A stretch of 64,000 bases of DNA from Planctomycetota bacterium (lineage in GTDB: Bacteria > Planctomycetota > MHYJ01 > WSZJ01 > JACPWG01): assembly GCA_016197205.1 (NCBI GenBank), contig JACPWG010000110.1:24323-88322 (forward strand). The letters run 5' to 3'. The notes beneath the pieces are model-generated. The model was not told the DNA's origin. It ran no database searches and saw only the letters and a list, made by a program, of their open reading frames with translations. Every line of letters begins with the position of its first letter. Positions within the stretch are counted from its first letter, which is position 1. Made by a program: the position numbers and the translations under genes. Shown here piece by piece: positions 18,381 to 26,850 of this stretch.

Positions 18381-18971
18381 CGGGTGCGCCTGCCGGCGAG
18401 CTGCGCCAGCGCGTACTCGCGCCGCGAGGTCACGCGGGACACCGCGTCGCCAAGCTCGGCGATGGGGATGCGGTGGACCCCCGCCGCGATCGTCCCCACG
18501 ACCTCCCATGGGCGCGGGCCGCCGCCCGGCCCTCCCCGGAAGGTCAGCGCCCGCGCAAAAATAACTGCGCAGACTCGGACCTCGAGGCTCCTGGGGGCGC
18601 GGCCCACTGGGCCGCGCTGCGCGGGCCGGAGGCCCGCGCCCCCAGGCATCGGTCGATCCACGAAACTGTAAAGTAATTCTTGCGCGGGCGCTCAGCGGCA
18701 GCCCCTCTACGAAGGACCGGATCAGCACCCTGCGGCCGGCCTCGGGCAGGACTCCCGCCACCCGCGGAACCTGGAAGGGCAGCGGGAGCCGCCCCAGCCG
18801 TTGCAGGACCCGGGCCTCGGCATAGCATCGGTCGTCCAGCCCGAGCGGGGCGTCGTACCTCGGGAGCAGCACGACATAGTCGCCACTCCACCCCGCAGTG
18901 TCGGGGTCGAGGGTCACTTCGGCGCCGAACACGTCGCGCGAAAGGCCCTCTCCCAGCCGACGCGCGCGACC
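18381..18971 (-). pseudogene. aminoglycoside-phosphotransferase-like remnant split by a MITE
   Basis: Reading leftward, RRLGEGLSRDVFGAEV, GDYVVLLPRYDAPLGLDD, YAEARVLQRLGRLPLPFQVP and VLIRSFVEGLPL follow the N-lobe of APH-type small-molecule kinases. The element at 18547-18691 then interrupts. On its far side the frame resumes with TFRGG...PRPWEVVGTIAAGVHRIP, where APH proteins have the start of the C-lobe. Deleting the element and one TCA copy joins the two parts in frame with no other change. The C-lobe catalytic region (HxD...D) is missing because the remnant runs into the 3' end of the phospholipase-like gene. No start codon is convincing at the upstream end. It is therefore a fragment truncated at both ends. 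Confidence 0.75.
18547..18691 (+). mobile_element. MITE-like element, copy 2
   Basis: 145 bp, 143 of them identical to copy 1, with the same inverted termini. It is flanked by TCA at 18544-18546 and 18692-18694, a 3-bp target duplication. It interrupts the APH-like remnant; precise removal restores the frame. Confidence 0.9.
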
Positions 18972-18974
18972 GAC

Positions 18975-19262
18975 CTAGATCCGAGTCCCCTCCCCTTGCG
19001 CAGTCGCTGCCCCGAAGCATCGCTCCAGCAGGCGTCGACTGCGGGACTCCCCGGATTCGCAGGCGGGCGATTCCTGTGCTGCCTCGAATTCCGCCTCGGT
19101 AAGGCCAAATGGCGCGCCACCCTCGGTCCAGCCCACCACCAGGATCCGCTCGCCGCCATATTCTGCCCATTCGCCGGTCCTGTCGTCGGACGCACCGTTC
19201 GGGTACGCGGCCCCCCGGCGTGGGCGGCGCGGGCCTCCACGCCCACGGCGTTTCTTGCTCAT
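18975..19262 (-). CDS. small conserved-looking hypothetical protein
   Basis: 95 residues from MSKKRRGRGG. A strongly basic start is followed by a compact block ERILVVGWTEGGAPFGLTEAEFEAA that looks like a real folded unit, and a helical end. I do not recognise a named family. It lies downstream of the helicase-like gene on the same strand with an 82-base gap, and its stop is just upstream of the APH-like remnant. The internal start at 19262 is chosen over 19487 because the extra N-terminus is low-complexity shadow sequence. Confidence 0.5.
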   Translation of the reverse strand: MSKKRRGRGGPRRPRRGAAYPNGASDDRTGEWAEYGGERILVVGWTEGGAPFGLTEAEFEAAQESPACESGESRSRRLLERCFGAATAQGEGTRI

Positions 19263-19344
19263 GTCCCGCACGCAAGCGTTTCCTGTCGACCCACGCTCGA
19301 ACCCTCTCCAGCCTTTTGATTTCAGGCCTGGCCCGGTCACCCTG

Positions 19345-21393
19345 TCACGCGACGGCTGCGGCGAACGATGCGTACAGGTCACCCGGAAGCGGATGCTCCA
19401 ACTTCCACCGGATGGCCATCGGTGCCTCGGACTCGTGTCCTGCGTATGCGGCCGGACCGAGGAACCAGAAGGCGCGCTCGTCCGCACGGAGACGTGCGAA
19501 GAGCAGGATCGAGCTGCCTTGCGCCTGATGGGTCTGGTAGCGCCGTCCTGTCGTGCTGTCTTCCCTCGTCGTCGATTGCGACTCCCAGTGGATCAGGTCG
19601 CGGCTGATGGCATAGTCCCGATAGCGGGTTGTCGGCGAGAATTGCCCGGAGGTCCTGTCCAGCGTAAAGGCCAGCAGATCGGCGCGCGCTTCCTCCACCC
19701 ACCTCACGCCTTCCCGCCAGTCGGGAGGCTTGGCGCCGTCTCCGACCCCGAGCGCGGCGAGTATCTCCACGCGCGAATAACGCGCATGCACTTGAAGCGG
19801 GAACTCCGCATGCCCGGCGTAGGCCACGTGGAGGTGCTCGACCTCGTACCCGACCCCCCGGCGCCAGGGAACCTGGCTCAAATCCGTCCCGTCGTGGATG
19901 CCGAAGTAGAGGAATGGTGCGAGCCGTTGCTGGTCGATGGCGTCCCAGAGGCGCAGCTCAGCGGCAATCCGGCCGTCGAACCACAGAAGTACCGGAAGGC
20001 CGTCGCTGCGCTCCGGCGTAGCGGTCAACCCGAGGAGTTCCTGCGGCTTCACCCATTCGAGCAGCGCGCGGTAGGAGGAGGCCGCGGCGTGATGAAATTC
20101 GTCTACGATCACCACGTCGAAGTGCTCCGGTGGGAGGTCGGCCAGGTCGGCAGTGCGGAGGCTTTGGATGGAGGCGAATACGTGTTCGAAGCGGCGTGGA
20201 TGCACGCCGTGTACCCACAATTCGCCGAATGCCTGGTCGCGCAGGCACTGGCGGAAGGTGGCAAGCGACTGGGTGAGGATCCCCTCGCGGTGGGCGACGA
20301 AGAGGAGACGTGCCCGCGGGAGTTCGGCGCGAAGGCGCGCGTAATCGACGGCCGCCATCACGGTCTTGCCGGTCCCGGTCGCGGCGGCGAGGAGATTTCG
20401 GTGGCGCCCCTTTGCGCGTGCGACCGCGATCCGTTCGAGCAAGTGCTCCTGGTAGGGTTCCAGCTTCACTTCCAGGGGGCTGAGCAGTATCGTCGATCCG
20501 GTGCCGGCGGCCCGGCTCACGCGCGCCTCGAAGGTTTCGCGCTCGTACGCTTCGAAATCGCGGCTGTTCCAGTAGCTTTCGAAAACGGCCGCGACTTTCG
20601 TGAGGACGTCAGGATTGCGAGCGCCCGAGACGCGCACGTTCCATTCGATTCCGGAGACTTGGGCCGAGTGGGAGAGGTTGGAGGAGCCGATGTAGGCGGT
20701 GGAGAAGCCGGAGCGCCGGTGGAAGAGCCATGCTTTGGCGTGGAGCCGGGTCGTGCTGGTGTCGTAGGAAACACGGACCTCGGCACCGAGCGCGCGCAGG
20801 GCCTCGAGTGCGCGCGCCTCTGTGGAACCCGTGTAAACGGTTGTGAGGACGCGGAGCGGGCGGGCGGCCTCGCGATGGCGTCGCAAGTCGGACAGGAAGG
20901 GGGCGATGCCGCTCCAGCGGATGAAGGCCATGACGACATCGATGCGATCCGCGGACCCGACTTCTGCGAGCAGTTGTCTGCCGACCCCCGGTTCGCCGGG
21001 GGCGTTGGTGAGGAGGGTGGTGTCGAGGAGGGGAATGAGCGGCGCCTCGATCACCTCTGGCGAGCCATCGGGCTGACGCCCGCGCACGGCGCGCAGGACC
21101 TCGCCGGCCGGGGCGGGCGTGTCGGCTGCCGCCGCCTCGTCCCCGAAGCGCGTCTCCAGCATCTCGACAAGCTCTCGAGCGAGGCGGACGCCCTCGACGA
21201 CGCTCTTCTTGTCGTGCAGGGCATCAATGGCCCGCTGGAGGATACGTCCGAAGTGGAGGGCGATGCGATCGGCCGCCTCCGCGGCTCGGAGCGGCTCGAG
21301 CTGCGGCGCGAGGCGCGGCCCAAGCCCAGCCAGGCGCGCGGCGAGGGCCTCCGTGAGGAGAGTGTCGTAGAGGCCGCGATTCAAGTCGCCCAT
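19345..21393 (-). CDS. DUF3427-type PLD/DEAD helicase lacking the second RecA domain
   Basis: 682 residues. An N-terminal phospholipase-D-like nuclease region is seen (ARPLRVLTTVYTGSTEARAL; HAKAWLFHRR; AYIGSSNLSHSA). A helicase RecA1 domain follows: ATGTGKTVMAA (motif I), VIVDEFHHAAA (motif II) and GLTATPERSDG (motif III). After YFGIHDGTDLSQVPWRRG the usual helicase C-terminal domain with motifs IV-VI is absent; within about 80 residues the sequence enters the DUF3427 tail (HWESQSTT ... RRYQTH ... FWFLGPAAY). Full-length relatives are, from memory, about 1000 residues. The frame is open, so this is an in-frame internal deletion. ATP-driven translocation should be lost, though the nuclease part could act. 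The start is ATG 21393; the TTG at 21405 is less likely. Confidence 0.7.
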   Translation of the reverse strand: MGDLNRGLYDTLLTEALAARLAGLGPRLAPQLEPLRAAEAADRIALHFGRILQRAIDALHDKKSVVEGVRLARELVEMLETRFGDEAAAADTPAPAGEVLRAVRGRQPDGSPEVIEAPLIPLLDTTLLTNAPGEPGVGRQLLAEVGSADRIDVVMAFIRWSGIAPFLSDLRRHREAARPLRVLTTVYTGSTEARALEALRALGAEVRVSYDTSTTRLHAKAWLFHRRSGFSTAYIGSSNLSHSAQVSGIEWNVRVSGARNPDVLTKVAAVFESYWNSRDFEAYERETFEARVSRAAGTGSTILLSPLEVKLEPYQEHLLERIAVARAKGRHRNLLAAATGTGKTVMAAVDYARLRAELPRARLLFVAHREGILTQSLATFRQCLRDQAFGELWVHGVHPRRFEHVFASIQSLRTADLADLPPEHFDVVIVDEFHHAAASSYRALLEWVKPQELLGLTATPERSDGLPVLLWFDGRIAAELRLWDAIDQQRLAPFLYFGIHDGTDLSQVPWRRGVGYEVEHLHVAYAGHAEFPLQVHARYSRVEILAALGVGDGAKPPDWREGVRWVEEARADLLAFTLDRTSGQFSPTTRYRDYAISRDLIHWESQSTTREDSTTGRRYQTHQAQGSSILLFARLRADERAFWFLGPAAYAGHESEAPMAIRWKLEHPLPGDLYASFAAAVA

Positions 21394-21667
21394 GGTGTTC
21401 CCCAATGAGACTGGCGTGCCGGTGGCATCCTATCCACCGGAAACGGCCAAGTCAACGGGGCGAGTGCTTCCCTCCCGGCGACCCCCCGAGGGGACGGCGG
21501 ATGACCCGGGCGGAGTGGGTCCGAAGGCGCTCCCGGGGCGAGCTGAGCAGGAGGGGAGGGGGGCGCCGAACATAGGCTCGATGCGAAGCGAGCGGCCCTC
21601 CGCAATGACGGAGGAACCGTCCGTCACGATCGAGCCACGCAGGGGAGTCCGGAGCATCCGAAGTGAA

Positions 21668-21708
21668 GCCGAGGATGGGATTTGAACCCACGACCTGCGG
21701 TTTACGAA
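21668..21708 (-). repeat. left attachment site (displaced tRNA-Thr 3' end)
   Basis: 41 bases identical to 61956-61996, covering the acceptor 3' strand, T arm, variable loop and the 3' side of the anticodon arm up to the anticodon loop. Identity stops inside the loop, so strand exchange probably occurs at the anticodon. The 274 bases to the left (21394-21667) are chromosome with no gene seen. Confidence 0.88.
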
Positions 21709-21734
21709 CCCAGGTGAATACCTTACACCCGTGT

Positions 21735-21846
21735 GCGCCGATGTGCGCCACGTAGCGATACCAAGGGTTTCCGGCGCATGTGTGGTGCGCCGGTGAGCGC
21801 CGATGTACACCACGGGGCGCGGTTACTGGCATACAATGTGGCATAC
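21735..21846 (+). repeat. probable integrase arm sites, left end
   Basis: Two 18-mers, GCGCCGATGTGCGCCACG (21735-21752) and GCGCCGATGTACACCACG (21797-21814), and a direct TGGCATAC pair (21827-21834, 21839-21846). The TGGCATAC pair recurs at the right end. The rest of 21709-22088 is non-coding. Confidence 0.6.
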
Positions 21847-22088
21847 TCGGGGGCACGGAGGGCGGGGGGATGGCGGCGCGCCGGGAGCCGGGAGGCGGCC
21901 CGGCGGGCGCGAGCGGCGACGGGCTTTCGGCGGTAGCCGGGATTTCCGATGCTGGATCCCGTCTCCCGCTGTTGGCGACGGCGGAGTAGGGCGGGCTCAC
22001 CGGCGCACATGGTGTCTGGCAACAGTGCCGCCAGGGCGTGTCCGGGTCTTCTCGCAAATGCACGCGGAGGCGGAGTTGGGAACGGGCT

Positions 22089-22952
22089 TCACGTGGCAGT
22101 GGTTGACGCAGGCTCTGCCCTTTCTCCGCCTTGGATGCGATCTCGCCATGCGTCGTTCAGTCGTTCCTGATAGCGCCTGTAGGCGAACGCGGGGAGCGGG
22201 GGGGCCTTGCCGACGGCGCAAGTGTAGGCAGAGAAAAGCGCGAGGATGGGGAGGCTGGAGGCTTCGGTGTTCGGGAGATCCCCAAGTGCCTGATCGCAGC
22301 CCTGGAGGACCGCATCAGCGCTTCTTGCAAGGGACTTGAACGCGAGCGCAGAAGCGGCGAAGTCGCCGACAGCGAGGAAGGAGACGGTCAGGATGACCAC
22401 CTTAGCAAGGACTTGCGTCCAAGCACTCGCTGCCCCGAACAGGACGATGATCACCAAGGCGAGAAGGACCGCGACCAGGCCAACGACAGACGAAGCCAAG
22501 GCGACCTGCACGACACGGCGTGCAATTCCGCCCGTGAAGAAGGCGCACTCCGCCATGATTTCTAGCATCCGTCGAGGTCCCTGCGGTTTCTGAGAGCTGT
22601 AGTACGGTCCCAGGTAGGATGGCTCCAGATGTTCAAATTTGCCGATGCTCTCCTGCAACCGAGCCAATGTGATCGACGATGGCTGGTTTCCGAGCCCATC
22701 TTGCAACATGGCCATCCGACGAACGTCTTCGGCCTGCTCCTGGTGGACGGAGGCGACCATCCTCAGGCCGAAAAGAGCAATCTGCGCCACAAGGACGTAA
22801 ACCGCAAGAGTTCGGGTCAGCCACTCGGGTGTATCAGGGAAGCACCCGGCAAGAGCAGCGGCAAAGAGCGACATGCCCAGTGGAATGGCCCACCCGTAAA
22901 GAAGTCGCTTGCACCGGGAGCTTTCTGTTCGCATCGCTTCGATGAGGTCCAT
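22089..22952 (-). CDS. S-4TM / SLATT-like membrane effector of a CBASS-type module
   Basis: 287 residues with four hydrophobic segments in two pairs: near 20-40 and 47-65, then near 143-168 and 175-196. A charged helical linker (VHQEQAEDVRRMAMLQ) separates the pairs. This pair-linker-pair plan is that of the S-4TM/SLATT putative pore-forming effectors found beside CD-NTase cyclases. The expected role is to open the inner membrane when the cyclase makes its nucleotide signal on infection, killing the cell. The gene starts 12 bases after the cyclase stop; its ribosome site (AGGGAG) overlaps that stop, so the two are co-translated. The assignment rests on topology plus context. Confidence 0.72.
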   Translation of the reverse strand: MDLIEAMRTESSRCKRLLYGWAIPLGMSLFAAALAGCFPDTPEWLTRTLAVYVLVAQIALFGLRMVASVHQEQAEDVRRMAMLQDGLGNQPSSITLARLQESIGKFEHLEPSYLGPYYSSQKPQGPRRMLEIMAECAFFTGGIARRVVQVALASSVVGLVAVLLALVIIVLFGAASAWTQVLAKVVILTVSFLAVGDFAASALAFKSLARSADAVLQGCDQALGDLPNTEASSLPILALFSAYTCAVGKAPPLPAFAYRRYQERLNDAWRDRIQGGERAEPASTTAT

Positions 22953-22964
22953 CGGTAGCTCTCC

Positions 22965-24032
22965 CTACAATTCTGCCGGAAAATTGTCCCCGTAAATGAC
23001 TCTCCACAGACGCAGGGCCCTGGATGTGTCGGCCCCGTCCTCGGCGAGCACGCTCTCGCGTGCGCCGGATGCAACCATGCTCAGGATCTCCAACTGGGCT
23101 GCCCCTACCGGCCCCCTTTCGACGGGTGGAGCACTTACGATCCAGGGACTGAGGTCGCCCGCAAACGCCGCGTCGCGGAGGGCCCCGAACGCGACGCCTA
23201 CCGCCTCCGAGACGCGCGAAGTGTAGTCGCCGGTCCCATTCCTCCGGAGGAAGCTCTGCATTACGGCAAGATCGATGTAGTAAGACGAGAACTTGCTGCC
23301 GAGACGGTTCTTGTTCCACCACTTGACGAGCTTCACCGCCGGACGAAAGGTCCCGACATTCCAAGCCTGCAACTTCTCAGAAATGGCGTTGTCGAGTCGC
23401 GGGTTCGTATGGATCCACCCGTCTTGCCCGTCCGGGATGAGGTAAACCTGCTCGGCATCCTCGCGCTCCGGAAGGAGGGGGAAGCAAGGAACCACGTCGT
23501 AACCGATTTCATCCATCCGCACGTTCACAGCCTCCCCGGCGCGATGGATGCGGGTTTGGTCGGGGTAGTGGCGACGCAGGACCACTGCGAATCCATCAAT
23601 GAGCTTCCTCGACGAAATGATGGGGCCAATTTTCCACCGGTCGAATTCCCTGAGCAGGGGGTTCCCCAACATGACGGCGTCGGATTTCAACCAACGGGCT
23701 GGGCTAAAGGTGTGCTGCCTGTAGACAAGCCCCTGTCCATCAAGGGGGAGGTACACGTCAATGTCATCAAGAGGCCAATTCTTCGTGTGTCGGGCGAAGG
23801 AACCCCCAAGAAAATCGTTGTCAGCGATTTGAAGGATCCGCGGAAACCCAACATCTCGTGTAGCTTCGCCGACCAAAAAGTCTCGGAGATGATTTTGGCT
23901 GGTGCTGGCCCGACTTCGAATTCCCTGGGGGATGTTGATTTCCTGGTCGAGAAAGCGTTGAAACGCCCCGGACACAGTACGGGCGGTTGCCTCCTTTAGC
24001 ATCGCGCCCCAGACTGAGTGGTTGCTCTGCAT
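22965..24032 (-). CDS. CD-NTase-like nucleotidyltransferase (CBASS cyclase)
   Basis: 355 residues. The nucleotidyltransferase core is visible: GGSFARHT near 76 (the GS motif), PLDDIDVYLPL near 88-97 with metal ligands D90 and D92, and a third Asp in EIGYDVVPCFPL near D179. A C-terminal helical domain (VKLVKWWNKNR; SSYYIDLAVMQSFLRR) follows, as in SMODS-type CD-NTases. Such enzymes make cyclic di- or trinucleotides on phage infection; the product here cannot be read from sequence. The start at 24032 has AAGGA 8 bases upstream. It is the first gene of a two-gene operon with the 4TM effector, transcribed from the TTGACA promoter at 24122-24150. Confidence 0.82.
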   Translation of the reverse strand: MQSNHSVWGAMLKEATARTVSGAFQRFLDQEINIPQGIRSRASTSQNHLRDFLVGEATRDVGFPRILQIADNDFLGGSFARHTKNWPLDDIDVYLPLDGQGLVYRQHTFSPARWLKSDAVMLGNPLLREFDRWKIGPIISSRKLIDGFAVVLRRHYPDQTRIHRAGEAVNVRMDEIGYDVVPCFPLLPEREDAEQVYLIPDGQDGWIHTNPRLDNAISEKLQAWNVGTFRPAVKLVKWWNKNRLGSKFSSYYIDLAVMQSFLRRNGTGDYTSRVSEAVGVAFGALRDAAFAGDLSPWIVSAPPVERGPVGAAQLEILSMVASGARESVLAEDGADTSRALRLWRVIYGDNFPAEL

Positions 24033-24121
24033 GCCGAATTCCTTGTAGCAGGGGAAGGTGTTCGTGCCTGAACCTGCGAGAGGTTCCCAGGGCCCCGCTC
24101 TGGCGGGCAATTTCGCTTTGA

Positions 24122-24231
24122 ACTCTATCGGGGGCGCGTCGAAATGTCAAGCTCAAGAGACATAGCCATAAAAAACGTTTGCATGGCAAACGTACTCGGG
24201 TCTTGACGCCCGAGCGGATCATGGGTATCAT
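24122..24231. promoter_or_regulatory. divergent promoters with palindromic operators
   Basis: Minus-strand promoter for the cyclase operon: TTGACA (complement of 24145-24150), 17 bases, TAGAGT (complement of 24122-24127). Plus-strand promoter for the HTH-protease pair: TTGACG 24203-24208, 17 bases, TATCAT 24226-24231. Between them is a perfect palindrome ACGTTTGC-ATG-GCAAACGT (24175-24193), followed by CTCGGG...CCCGAG (24195-24214) overlapping the plus -35. This is a likely operator region for the HTH protein. Confidence 0.75.
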
Positions 24232-24278
24232 CGACACCAACGGGCGGCAGCGGAATGCACTCTCTGTGGGGTTGACGG

Positions 24279-24611
24279 ATGTTGGAAGAAGAAGGATTCT
24301 GCAAGGAAGTCGGGCTTCGGATCCGCCAGGCCCGATCAAGGGCAAACCTGACCCAGGAGGACCTGGGCGACGCCGTGAAGCTTACGAGGACCTCCATCAC
24401 CAACATCGAACGGGGTCGCCAGAGGCTACTCGTCCTCACACTTGCCAAGATCGCTGAGGCGCTCCGAGTGGCTCCGTCCACCTTGATCCCCGACAATCCT
24501 GTCAGGTCCGACGTGCATCTGAATAGGGCCTTGAAGGACAGATCACCATCGGAGCGCAAGTTCATCGAGGACACGATACGTTCCGCAATTGCCCCAGGAA
24601 AGAGGAACTGA
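24279..24611 (+). CDS. XRE-family HTH regulator, CapH-like
   Basis: 110 residues. The helix-turn-helix is plain: LRIRQARSRANLTQEDLGDAVKLTRTSITNIERGRQRLLVLTLAKIAEAL, an XRE/Cro-type domain at residues 11-65. A short charged tail follows. It probably represses both divergent promoters by binding the palindrome at 24175-24193. Its stop codon overlaps the protease start (TGATG), so the two proteins are made together. HTH plus ImmA/IrrE-protease pairs beside CBASS operons are known as CapH/CapP, where the protease cleaves the repressor after DNA damage. Assignment to that group is by context and domain type. Confidence 0.8.
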   Translation: MLEEEGFCKEVGLRIRQARSRANLTQEDLGDAVKLTRTSITNIERGRQRLLVLTLAKIAEALRVAPSTLIPDNPVRSDVHLNRALKDRSPSERKFIEDTIRSAIAPGKRN

Positions 24612-25141
24612 TGGTTCGACGGAAGCAGATCCGGGCCCTAGCCACCGAGCTTCTCCAAAATGCGCATGTCGAGAAACCGCCCGTGCCCATCGAGCGCATC
24701 GCGCGAGCGGTAGGCCCGCGCGTAGAGCGCGGTAGTGCCCCTAAGGATATCTCCGGGTTCCTTTACCGGGACAAGAAGTCTGGAGCGTCCGTGATCGGAG
24801 TCAATTCCGACCACCCACGGAACCGACAAAACTTCACGATTGCTCATGAGATCGGGCACTTCCTCCTGCACGTCGTTGACGACATCCACATAGACCGCGA
24901 CTTCCGCGTCATGCTGCGGAACCAAGAGTCGAGTCAAGGCACGAGCGTGGAGGAAGTGGAAGCAAATGCGTTCGCAGCGGAACTTTTGATGCCCGTGAAC
25001 ATCCTGAAGCAGGATCTGGCGAAAATCGACCGCGTTGATCTTGAAAACGAGAACGCCATCGCCGACCTCGCTCGGCTGTACCGCGTTAGTACGCAGGCGA
25101 TGACTTTTCGCCTGATCAATCTCGGCTACATTCGGCCCTAG
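24611..25141 (+). CDS. ImmA/IrrE-family zinc protease, CapP-like
   Basis: 176 residues. Zinc site: AHEIGHFLLH (HExxH, near residue 78), with a downstream EVEANAFAAELLMP helix that supplies the third ligand in this family. A C-terminal helix-turn-helix-like stretch (IADLARLYRVSTQAMTFRLINLG) is usual for ImmA/IrrE proteins. The predicted role is to cleave the partner HTH repressor in response to a stress signal and so induce the cyclase-effector operon. It starts one base inside the HTH gene's stop codon. It could instead be a stand-alone toxin-antitoxin-like pair, but its position opposite the CBASS operon favours the regulatory role. Confidence 0.83.
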   Translation: MVRRKQIRALATELLQNAHVEKPPVPIERIARAVGPRVERGSAPKDISGFLYRDKKSGASVIGVNSDHPRNRQNFTIAHEIGHFLLHVVDDIHIDRDFRVMLRNQESSQGTSVEEVEANAFAAELLMPVNILKQDLAKIDRVDLENENAIADLARLYRVSTQAMTFRLINLGYIRP

Positions 25142-25311
25142 TCCCTGGAATTCCTGCAGCTTTTCGATTGCCGCGCAGCCAAGACCTAGCGTGTCAAAGG
25201 GCCATCAAGGGCCGACCCAGACGGTCATGCAAACTCCGCCCGACGCGCCTGACCGGCAAGGTCAACTTCTCTTGCGAGTTGCTGGCATCGGGTCTGAGCG
25301 GGGGAGTGACG

Positions 25312-25995
25312 ATGGGACTGGAAGAGCAAGTCCTCCGGCTCGCCGATGCCGTCCGAACCGCCTGCCAGCAGGCCCGGGACACGTGGGTGACCTGGAAGCT
25401 CGTTCGCAAGCACCTCGGGGGTAAAGTTGCCGAGGACGAGTACGTGGAAGCCCTCGTCGATCTTCCGGGGCTGCATCGCTGGTTCCACACCCTCAGGGAC
25501 TTCAAGGTGGGTCTGACAGTCGAGGGTTTGTCGCTCGCCGGGGGCGATGAAGAAGAACTGCGGAAGCTTCGCGTCGCCTTGAAGGGGCACAAGTCCACCG
25601 CGAGAGGCGAAGAGTCGCCCGTCACCTCGGGTCTCGCCGACACGCCGACGATAGGCTTCCTGCGGTGGTTGGGCTACCACGTCGGGGCCGGTGGCCCTGG
25701 AGCGAAGGAACGCCAGGACATCCTGCAATCTGCTCTCTCAGCACAAGTGCCAATCGACGAATTCAGCGAGGGCTACGCCCGCCAGTGGGGGCCGCCGGAC
25801 TCCCAGGTGCGCCTGGCCAAAATCGAAACCTCCATCGACGCCTTCAGTCGCAATCGTCGTGCGGCGCTTCGGAACGCGGGGCTCTCCGACTCGGAGGTTT
25901 CCGCTGACGATGCGGTCGCGGATTGGGATGAGGACATCCAGTGGCTGCGGGACAATTTCCACGGGGACTTCAAGCGACCCGGACCACGAGGCTGA
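25312..25995 (+). CDS. hypothetical protein
   Basis: 227 residues from MGLEEQVLRL, with GGGGGAG 7-12 bases upstream. Mostly helical and acidic. The last 80 residues hold a compact pattern, YARQWGPPDSQVRLAKIETSIDAFSRNRRA ... DDAVADWDEDIQWLRDNF; similar WG-PxS-RL and W-x-DL-WL patterns occur, from memory, in various unnamed hypothetical proteins of bacteria. It has the same orientation as the HTH-protease pair, 170 bases downstream, and may or may not share its transcript. No function is proposed. Confidence 0.55.
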   Translation: MGLEEQVLRLADAVRTACQQARDTWVTWKLVRKHLGGKVAEDEYVEALVDLPGLHRWFHTLRDFKVGLTVEGLSLAGGDEEELRKLRVALKGHKSTARGEESPVTSGLADTPTIGFLRWLGYHVGAGGPGAKERQDILQSALSAQVPIDEFSEGYARQWGPPDSQVRLAKIETSIDAFSRNRRAALRNAGLSDSEVSADDAVADWDEDIQWLRDNFHGDFKRPGPRG

Positions 25996-26348
25996 GCATC
26001 AACCTGACCTCAACCGGAGCCCGTCGCCTGATACTAGCCTTTGTGGACAAAATCAGAACACCTTCCGCCGCGCCAACCGAGCCGGTCAGGACCATTCGGG
26101 AGCAGGCGGAAAGGCGTTCGTTCGCCGGTTAGCGACGAGGTGATGATAGCCAACGAGCTGGAGCAAGCTCCCTTTTCGACGCCACGGCCTGAGGCTCTCG
26201 ATTGTCACTTCGGGCCGGGGGATTCTCACGAGAGGGAGGACGACCGGTTGCGCCGGTCATGGGTGTAGTGCCGGACCCCACGATGGGTCCGAGCAGCGCG
26301 GTTGATCGGGGCTGTGCCCCTCGGCTATGGTTAGTCGAGGGTACTTCG
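25996..26348. other. non-coding interval
   Basis: About 350 bases with only short overlapping open frames of poor codon use. No hairpin with a T-run was seen. Confidence 0.5.
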
Positions 26349-26780
26349 ATGCCAGGGATGCTCGGGAACCAAGGCCAGGAAGGAAACGTAGGGGTCGGGA
26401 CGGGGAAGGAGGTCACGGAGCGGGAGGCGCTGGCTCAAATGGACCGGTGCCCGAGCTTCGCGCAGTGCGGCTGTCCGCTGTGCCCGCTGGATCCGCTGTA
26501 CCATCGCCGCGTCGGGCTCCCCGGTGAGCCGAGCTGCACGCTACGACGGGCAGCCAGGGAGGCACTGGCCATCGGCTTGAGGACGCCCTTCGCAGGACGG
26601 ACCGCGGCGGAGACCGCCAAGGATGCCCGCCGCGCCGTCAGCCTAGCGCGATGGACGGCCTTGCCGGAGGAGCAACAGGATGTCGTCCGGGCTCGCCTGA
26701 GGGCCGGGAGGGCGCTTTTGCCAAGGGCGGCCCGAGGTAACTCGACGTCCGAGGCCCCCGGGACCAATCCGCCGGGGTAG
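26349..26780 (+). CDS. Cys-rich small hypothetical protein
   Basis: 143 residues from MPGMLGNQGQ. A cysteine cluster, RCPSFAQCGCPLCPLDP, is followed by VGLPGEPSCTLRRAARE; five Cys within about 40 residues suggest a small metal site. Proteins with a CPLDP...GEPxCTL pattern occur, from memory, on mobile elements, without known function. The end is Ala/Arg rich. It converges with the minus-strand gene ending at 26851. Confidence 0.5.
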   Translation: MPGMLGNQGQEGNVGVGTGKEVTEREALAQMDRCPSFAQCGCPLCPLDPLYHRRVGLPGEPSCTLRRAAREALAIGLRTPFAGRTAAETAKDARRAVSLARWTALPEEQQDVVRARLRAGRALLPRAARGNSTSEAPGTNPPG

Positions 26781-26850
26781 TCGTCTTTGCCCTTGGCAGA
26801 CTGGCGGTCGGTGCCGCGCTGACCCGCTACCGGAGTCCTCACGGGGTGGC

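Noticed and set aside
21668..21708. A second functional tRNA-Thr gene at the left end
   Set aside because: Only the 3' 41 bases are present; the D arm and 5' acceptor strand are missing, as expected for a displaced attachment-site copy.
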